From the NCBI GenBank assembly GCA_963205465.1, contig CAUJKG010000057.1, forward strand, positions 1-12,130: a DNA stretch of 12,130 nucleotides, in the 5' to 3' direction. Made by a program: the position numbers and the translations under genes. The notes beneath the pieces are model-generated. The model did not search any database. It was not told the DNA's origin and saw only the letters and a list, made by a program, of their open reading frames with translations. Source of the DNA: Pseudomonadota bacterium (lineage in GTDB: Bacteria > Pseudomonadota > Alphaproteobacteria > Rhizobiales > Xanthobacteraceae). Shown here in pieces: positions 6,537 through 12,130 of the stretch (position 1 is its first letter; every line of letters starts with the position of its first letter).

Positions 6537-7052
6537 ATGCCTTTTAAAGGCCAACTGCGCTGGCGAAAGATTGCGGACCGCGATCTTCCCGAAATTGACC
6601 GCATCGCAAAGATCATTCATCCCGATCTGCCGGAGCACATCAAAACTTTCGCAGAGAAAATCAACCTGTCTCCATCCACCTGTCTTGTCGTCTGCGACGG
6701 CACCCACATCCGCGGCTATGCCATCGCCTATCCCTGGCGCATGAATGACATGCCGCCGCTCGATACGCTGTTCGGTTCCATCCCCGCGGATGCTTCCATC
6801 CTCTACATTCACGATGTCACACTGCTGCCCAGCGTGCGCGGTCAGGGACTGGTCGCAGAGCTTCTAAAGATTCTGAGCGAGGCCGGCCGCGAACTGGCGC
6901 TGACGCGGTTTACGCTTGCTGCCGTTTACGGCTCCGAGGAAGCCTGGTCTCGCTACGGATTCCGCCGCGCACCGATGGACGAGAGACTAATGGCACAAGC
7001 CGCGGGCTATGGCGCCGCCGTCTACATGACGCGGGATTTCGAGCCCGCTTGA
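6537..7052 (+). CDS. GNAT-family N-acetyltransferase, substrate unknown
   Basis: The 171-residue protein is a single GNAT domain that would transfer an acetyl group from acetyl-CoA to an amine. Motif A is visible as LYIHDVTLLPSVRGQGLVAELLKIL (89-113), with the acetyl-CoA-binding RGQGLV loop at 101-106. The last position of the R-x-x-G-x-G/A pattern is Val instead of Gly or Ala. Motif B follows as AWSRYGFRR (136-144). The ATG at 6537 is 2 bases after the rppH stop, so the two are almost certainly translated from the same mRNA. I cannot name the substrate: candidates are a ribosomal or other protein, a polyamine or an antibiotic-like amine. The gene is the last of the plus-strand block and ends just before the bidirectional terminator. 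Confidence 0.85.
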   Translation: MPFKGQLRWRKIADRDLPEIDRIAKIIHPDLPEHIKTFAEKINLSPSTCLVVCDGTHIRGYAIAYPWRMNDMPPLDTLFGSIPADASILYIHDVTLLPSVRGQGLVAELLKILSEAGRELALTRFTLAAVYGSEEAWSRYGFRRAPMDERLMAQAAGYGAAVYMTRDFEPA

Positions 7053-7059
7053 AACAAAA

Positions 7060-7084
7060 AAAGCCGCGCTGTTCGCGCGGCTTT
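7060..7084. terminator. Bidirectional terminator between the convergent operons
   Basis: A 10-base-pair stem (7060-7069 with 7075-7084; core AAGCCGCGC / GCGCGGCTT) closes a 5-base loop TGTTC. On the minus strand it is followed by a T-rich run (complement of the A tract 7056-7062), giving a strong terminator for the atp operon. On the plus strand it is followed by TCTTC, a weaker T tract, for the rppH-GNAT unit. It fills most of the 52-base gap between the two stop codons. Confidence 0.88.
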
Positions 7085-7104
7085 CTTCGCATTGATTTTG
7101 AACC

Positions 7105-7518
7105 TCAATGCGTGGAGGCCGCGCCACCCGCAAGCTGCGTCTGTATCGCCTTCAACTGGTAGATCGTGTCCGCCATTTTATTCTTCGCTTCATCGGTAGC
7201 AGACGACATCTTTTCCTCAAGCGCCGTGATGGAAGCCGCGAACTCGGCGGGATTGATGTCTTCGATCCGCGCCGCCTCTTCCGCCAGCACGATCAGGCCG
7301 GTCTCGTTCACTTCGGCAAAGCCGCTGCGGACGAACACGTTCATGCTGTCCGTTCCGTTCTTGAGACGCAGGAAACCCGGCCGCAGCGTCGAAACCAGCG
7401 GAGTGTGGCCAGCGAGCACGGTGAACTCGCCTTCCGTTCCCGGCACGATTACTTCTTCCACATCGCCGGAGAAGAGCAGTTTCGCAGGCGAGACAAGTTC
7501 GAACTTGAAGGTTGCCAT
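7105..7518 (-). CDS. atpC: ATP synthase F1 epsilon subunit
   Basis: The epsilon subunit sits on the gamma stalk of F1 and couples rotation while restraining ATP hydrolysis. The 137-residue protein begins MATFKFELVSPAKLLFSGDVEEV and continues with IVPGTEGEFTVLAGHTPLVSTLRPG (24-48), the family's beta-sandwich signature. A helical C-terminal part (about 88-137) follows, rich in Ala, Glu and Lys (EFAASITALEEKMSSATDEAKNK). The ATG complement is at 7516-7518. Its Shine-Dalgarno sequence AAGGA overlaps the TAA stop of the small upstream membrane-protein gene, so translation of the two is probably coupled. It is the last gene of the F1 operon and is followed by a terminator. Confidence 0.96.
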   Translation of the reverse strand: MATFKFELVSPAKLLFSGDVEEVIVPGTEGEFTVLAGHTPLVSTLRPGFLRLKNGTDSMNVFVRSGFAEVNETGLIVLAEEAARIEDINPAEFAASITALEEKMSSATDEAKNKMADTIYQLKAIQTQLAGGAASTH

Positions 7519-7527
7519 GGTCTGTCC

Positions 7528-7770
7528 TTAGGCGCGCCGGTCGGCGACGAAGCCGATGCCGAGACCGACGATCGCGCCGATCATGGCGCAAAGAGCAATA
7601 TGGTTGAACTGCCGGTTGGTGAGTTCGCCTTGCGGCGCCTCGGTCTTGATCTGAAGATTGATGCCGGGGATCGTGACCTGTGCTGTCGGCGGCTTGGTAA
7701 CGAACCCGACGAGGCCGCCCGCAACGATTCCAAGCAGTAAGCAGATGATTTTCAGCTTGCTCAACGTCAT
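7528..7770 (-). CDS. Small two-helix membrane protein inside the atp operon
   Basis: I do not recognise this 80-residue protein. It starts MTLSKLKII and has two hydrophobic segments, about 7-24 (IICLLLGIVAGGLVGFV region) and about 57-76 (HIALCAMIGAIVGLGIGFVA). Each contains glycine patterns (GIVAGG, GAIVGLGIG) suited to tight helix packing. The polar loop between them (about 25-56) contains PPTAQVTIPGINLQIKTEAPQGELTNRQFN. The C-terminus is short and basic (DRRA), so both ends are probably cytoplasmic and the loop periplasmic. The start is supported by GGAAAGGG upstream. It lies 25 bases after atpD and 9 bases before atpC on the same strand, so it is co-transcribed with F1 genes. A role in ATP synthase assembly or membrane attachment is a guess from context. 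Resemblance to AtpI, AtpZ or AtpR is only in being a small membrane protein. Confidence 0.82.
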   Translation of the reverse strand: MTLSKLKIICLLLGIVAGGLVGFVTKPPTAQVTIPGINLQIKTEAPQGELTNRQFNHIALCAMIGAIVGLGIGFVADRRA

Positions 7771-7795
7771 CGCGGGCGCCCTTTCCGTTCGAAAG

Positions 7796-9217
<1,422 letters not shown>

Positions 9218-9238
9218 TTTCGTCCTCGTACCTGAATC

Positions 9239-10126
9239 TTAGAGCGCTTCCGCGCCGGAGATGATCTCGATCAGTTCCTTCGTGATCATCGCCTGGCGGG
9301 TGCGGTTGTAAGTGATGGTTTGTTTCTTGATCATGTCGCCGGCGTTGCGGGTCGCGTTGTCCATGGCGGACATGCGCGCACCCTGTTCGGACGCCGCGTT
9401 CTCGAGCAGCGCGCGAAAAACCTGCGTCGCAAGGTTGCGCGGCAGGAGATCGGCGAGAATTTCTTCTTCGCTCGGTTCGTATTCGTAAACCGGCGTATTG
9501 GTGCCTGCCTTGGCTTCGCTGCTCGTCTCGGGAAGCTGCGGCGGAATGATCTGCTGTGCGGTCGGAATCTGCGAGATCACCGACTTGAAGCGCGAATAGA
9601 ACAGCGTGCAGACATCGAATTCGCCGGCCTCATAGCGAGCCACGATCTTCTGCGCGATCTCCGCGGCATTGTCGTAGCCGAGCTGGCGCACACCGCGAAG
9701 ATCGATCACCTCAACGATCTGCTTCGCAAAGATCCGGCGCAGGATGTCATAGCCCTTGCGGCCGACGCAGATGATCTTGACCGTCTTGCCGGCGGCAATC
9801 AGCGCATTGGCGCGATCGCGCGCAAGCCGCGCGATGGAAGAATTGAACGCACCGCAAAGGCCGCGTTCAGCCGTGCAGACGAGCAGCATATGCACGTCGT
9901 CCTTGCCGGTGCCGCCGAGGAGTGCGGGTGCGCCGGGCTGGCCTGCGACCTTGTTTGCGATGTTCGCGAGGATCGCGTCCATGCGTTCGGCATAGGGGCG
10001 CGCCGCTTCGGCAGCCATCTGCGCGCGGCGAAGCTTCGCCGCGGCGACCATTTGCATCGCCTTCGTAATCTTCTGCGTCGCCTTCACCGAAGCGATGCGA
10101 TTGCGCAGATCCTTGAGGGAAGCCAT
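9239..10126 (-). CDS. atpG: ATP synthase F1 gamma subunit
   Basis: The gamma subunit is the rotating central shaft that links the c-ring to the catalytic beta subunits. The 295-residue protein opens with MASLKDLRNRIASVKATQKITKAMQMVAAAKLRRA, the conserved N-terminal coiled-coil helix. It has the TAERGLCGAFNSSI segment (about 88-101) and ends with MSAMDNATRNAGDMIKKQTITYNRTRQAMITKELIEIISGAEAL, the conserved C-terminal helix that pairs with the first. A variable polar stretch before the C-terminal helix (SSEAKAGTNTPVYEYEPSEEE) is usual for alphaproteobacteria. The start complement is at 10124-10126, with GGAAAAG 9 bases upstream. It lies 30 bases after atpA. Confidence 0.97.
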   Translation of the reverse strand: MASLKDLRNRIASVKATQKITKAMQMVAAAKLRRAQMAAEAARPYAERMDAILANIANKVAGQPGAPALLGGTGKDDVHMLLVCTAERGLCGAFNSSIARLARDRANALIAAGKTVKIICVGRKGYDILRRIFAKQIVEVIDLRGVRQLGYDNAAEIAQKIVARYEAGEFDVCTLFYSRFKSVISQIPTAQQIIPPQLPETSSEAKAGTNTPVYEYEPSEEEILADLLPRNLATQVFRALLENAASEQGARMSAMDNATRNAGDMIKKQTITYNRTRQAMITKELIEIISGAEAL

Positions 10127-10156
10127 TGGCTAGGACTTTTCCTTGCGGAGCGGAGG

Positions 10157-11689
10157 TTACGAGAAAGACTTGGCGAAAGCGTCGACCGCGGCCTTTAGCT
10201 TGCCCGCGTCTGCGTCCGACAGATCCTTCGAAGTGCGGATCGAATCGAGCAACGCGCCATGCTGCGAGCGGATGTTCGAGAGCAACCCATCCTCGAACGC
10301 CTTCACGCGGTTGAGCGGAAGCTGGTCGAGATAGCCGTTGGTGCCGGCCCAGATCACGACCACCTGCTCTTCCATCTTCAGCGGCGAGAACTGCGCCTGC
10401 TTCAAAAGCTCGGTGAGGCGGGAGCCACGATTCAGAAGACGCTGGGTCGCGGCGTCGAGGTCGGAGCCAAACTGCGCGAAGGCCGCCATTTCGCGGTACT
10501 GCGCAAGCTCGCCCTTGATCTTGCCGGCGACCTTTTTCATCGCCTTGGTCTGCGCCGAGGAGCCGACGCGCGACACCGAGAGACCGACGTTCACCGCCGG
10601 GCGGATGCCCTGATAGAACAGGTCGGTTTCAAGGAAGATCTGGCCGTCGGTGATCGAAATGACGTTGGTCGGAATATAGGCCGACACGTCGTTCGCCTGG
10701 GTTTCGATGACCGGCAACGCGGTCAAGGAGCCTGCGCCCTGCGAGTCGTTCATCTTCGCCGCGCGCTCGAGCAAGCGCGAGTGGAGATAGAACACGTCGC
10801 CCGGATAGGCTTCGCGTCCCGGCGGACGGCGCAGCAACAGCGACATCTGACGGTAGGCGACGGCCTGCTTCGACAAGTCGTCATAGATGATGACGGCGTG
10901 CATGCCGTTGTCGCGGAAATATTCGCCCATCGCACAGCCGGAGAACGGCGCCAGGAACTGCATCGGCGCGGCGTCGGAAGCGGTTGCGGCAACGACGATG
11001 GAATATTCCATCGCGCCCTGCTCTTCGAGCACCTTGACGAACTGCGCGACAGTCGAACGCTTCTGACCGACCGCGACGTAAACGCAATAGAGCTTCTGTG
11101 CTTCCGGTGCGCCCGCGACGTTCAAAGGCTTCTGGTTGAGGATCGTATCGAGCGCGACAGCGGTCTTGCCGGTCTGGCGGTCGCCGATGATGAGTTCGCG
11201 CTGGCCACGGCCGATCGGGATCAAGGCGTCGATCGCCTTCAGGCCCGTTGCCATCGGCTCATGCACCGACTTTCTCGGGATGATGCCCGGCGCCTTCACG
11301 TCCACGCGGGCGCGCTTGGCGGCCTTGATCGGACCCTTGCCGTCGATCGGATTGCCGAGCGCATCGACGACGCGGCCGAGCAATTCCTTACCGACCGGAA
11401 CGTCCACGATCGCGCGGGTGCGCTTGACGGTCTGGCCTTCCTTGATGTCGCGGTCGGAGCCGAAGATCACGATGCCGACGTTGTCGCTTTCGAGGTTGAG
11501 CGCCATGCCGCGCACGCCGTTTTCGAACTCGACCATTTCGCCAGCCTGCACATTATCGAGGCCGTAGACGCGGGCGATACCGTCACCGACGGAAAGCACC
11601 TGTCCTACTTCGGTCACTTCGGCGGCTTCGCCGAAATTCTTGATCTGCTCTTTCAGAATTGCCGAGATTTCAGCGGCGCGGATGTCCAT
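10157..11689 (-). CDS. atpA: ATP synthase F1 alpha subunit
   Basis: The alpha subunit alternates with beta in the F1 hexamer, binds nucleotide without hydrolysing it, and supplies the arginine finger. The 510-residue protein is full length. It shows MDIRAAEISAILKEQI, VLSVGDGIARVYGLDNVQAGE (31-51), the P-loop GDRQTGKT (169-176), VYVAVGQKRSTVAQ (203-216), IIYDDLSKQAVAYRQMSLLLRRPPGREAYPGD (267-298) and SVSRVGSSAQTKAMKKVAG (371-389) with arginine finger Arg374. The start codon overlaps the atpH stop by one base (TGATG), and AGAGG lies 7 bases upstream, so translation is probably coupled. No substitution in the key residues was seen. Confidence 0.98.
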   Translation of the reverse strand: MDIRAAEISAILKEQIKNFGEAAEVTEVGQVLSVGDGIARVYGLDNVQAGEMVEFENGVRGMALNLESDNVGIVIFGSDRDIKEGQTVKRTRAIVDVPVGKELLGRVVDALGNPIDGKGPIKAAKRARVDVKAPGIIPRKSVHEPMATGLKAIDALIPIGRGQRELIIGDRQTGKTAVALDTILNQKPLNVAGAPEAQKLYCVYVAVGQKRSTVAQFVKVLEEQGAMEYSIVVAATASDAAPMQFLAPFSGCAMGEYFRDNGMHAVIIYDDLSKQAVAYRQMSLLLRRPPGREAYPGDVFYLHSRLLERAAKMNDSQGAGSLTALPVIETQANDVSAYIPTNVISITDGQIFLETDLFYQGIRPAVNVGLSVSRVGSSAQTKAMKKVAGKIKGELAQYREMAAFAQFGSDLDAATQRLLNRGSRLTELLKQAQFSPLKMEEQVVVIWAGTNGYLDQLPLNRVKAFEDGLLSNIRSQHGALLDSIRTSKDLSDADAGKLKAAVDAFAKSFS

Positions 11690-12130
11690 CAGCGGACCTC
11701 TTTCATCGCGTTACGAATGGAGTTGAGTTTGGTTTTCAGTGACGCATCGATCATGCGGGAGCCGATCTTCACTTTGAGGCCGCCGAGGATCGAGGGATCG
11801 ATTTTCACGTCGAGCGTGACGTTCTTCTGGCCAGAAGCGGCGATCGCTTCCTTGATGGTCGCAAGATGCTTTTCTTCCAGCTTCTCGGCGACCGTGACTT
11901 CGGCGCGGGTTTCGCCCTTGGAGCGGGCCACCAGCGCATTGAAGCCGGCAATCATCTGGCCTACCGCGAAGAGGCGGCGATTCGAGGCCACCGTGGCAAT
12001 GAATTTGCCAGCGAGACCGCCGATCTTGGCCTTCGCCAAAATCGCTTCGATCGCCTTGGTCTGCTCTTCCGCGGTGAAAACCGGGCTGCGGACCAGACGA
12101 ACGAGATCTTCGCTGCCTTCAAGCAGGCCC
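11689..12130 (-). CDS. atpH: ATP synthase F1 delta subunit, 5' end outside the window
   Basis: The delta subunit joins the top of F1 to the peripheral stalk (b subunits). The frame is open to the window edge and begins here at about Gly-Leu-Leu-Glu-Gly-Ser-Glu-Asp, followed by LVRLVRSPVFTAEEQTKAI, which matches the conserved N-terminal helical domain. Next come LAGKFIATVASNRRLFAVGQMI, the AEVTVAEKLEEKH region, and the C-terminal VTLDVKIDPSILGGLKVKIGSRMIDASLKTKLNSIRNAM. About 146 residues are visible; the usual length is about 185, so the first 40 or so lie outside. Within the visible sequence the codon at 12037-12039 is TTG (Leu), not the true start. The stop overlaps the atpA ATG. It is the first gene of the operon in this group, so the promoter lies beyond the window. 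Confidence 0.95.
   Translation of the reverse strand, partial: GLLEGSEDLVRLVRSPVFTAEEQTKAIEAILAKAKIGGLAGKFIATVASNRRLFAVGQMIAGFNALVARSKGETRAEVTVAEKLEEKHLATIKEAIAASGQKNVTLDVKIDPSILGGLKVKIGSRMIDASLKTKLNSIRNAMKEVR

Noticed and set aside
9320..10198. Plus-strand open frame (292 codons) opposite atpG and the end of atpA
   Set aside because: It runs across a gene junction, is Arg/Leu/Ala-rich and has no family features.

Overview
The window is an ordinary, densely packed stretch of chromosome from an alphaproteobacterium, most likely a Hyphomicrobiales (Rhizobiales) member of the Bradyrhizobium/Xanthobacteraceae type. This placement is inferred from GC-rich coding, the gene order proA-nadD-rsfS-rlmH, the ctpA / divergent polysaccharide deacetylase / rppH group, and the alphaproteobacterial F1 operon order atpH-A-G-D-C. 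Species-level placement is not possible from what can be seen. There are no tRNA or rRNA genes, CRISPR arrays, insertion sequences or phage genes.

Layout. Plus strand, 1-2836: the 3' part of proA (proline synthesis; its start lies outside the window), then nadD (NAD synthesis), rsfS (ribosome silencing) and rlmH (23S rRNA methyltransferase). The genes overlap or are closely spaced and look like one transcription unit. A 416-base stretch (2837-3252) without a convincing gene follows. Next are ctpA (periplasmic S41 protease) with a strong terminator, a leader region with a good -10 box, then a YibQ-type divergent polysaccharide deacetylase, rppH (RNA 5'-end pyrophosphohydrolase) and a GNAT acetyltransferase that starts 2 bases after rppH ends.

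Minus strand, 12130-7105: the F1 sector of ATP synthase, read as atpH (partial), atpA, atpG, atpD, a small two-helix membrane protein of 80 residues, and atpC. The two blocks converge on one bidirectional terminator at about 7060-7084.

Points that stand out: (1) the 80-residue membrane protein gene inserted between atpD and atpC, with the atpC ribosome binding site overlapping its stop codon; (2) the absence of the M23 peptidase (EnvC type) that I would expect between rlmH and ctpA in this kind of genome; (3) a deacetylase-fold protein that lacks the metal-binding residues of the catalytic fold; (4) a Val-to-Leu change in the otherwise near-invariant P-loop of the ATP synthase beta subunit; (5) a perfect TATAAT followed by a dyad ahead of the deacetylase gene. 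I see no clearly new multi-gene system. The membrane protein in the atp operon is the best candidate for something undescribed.
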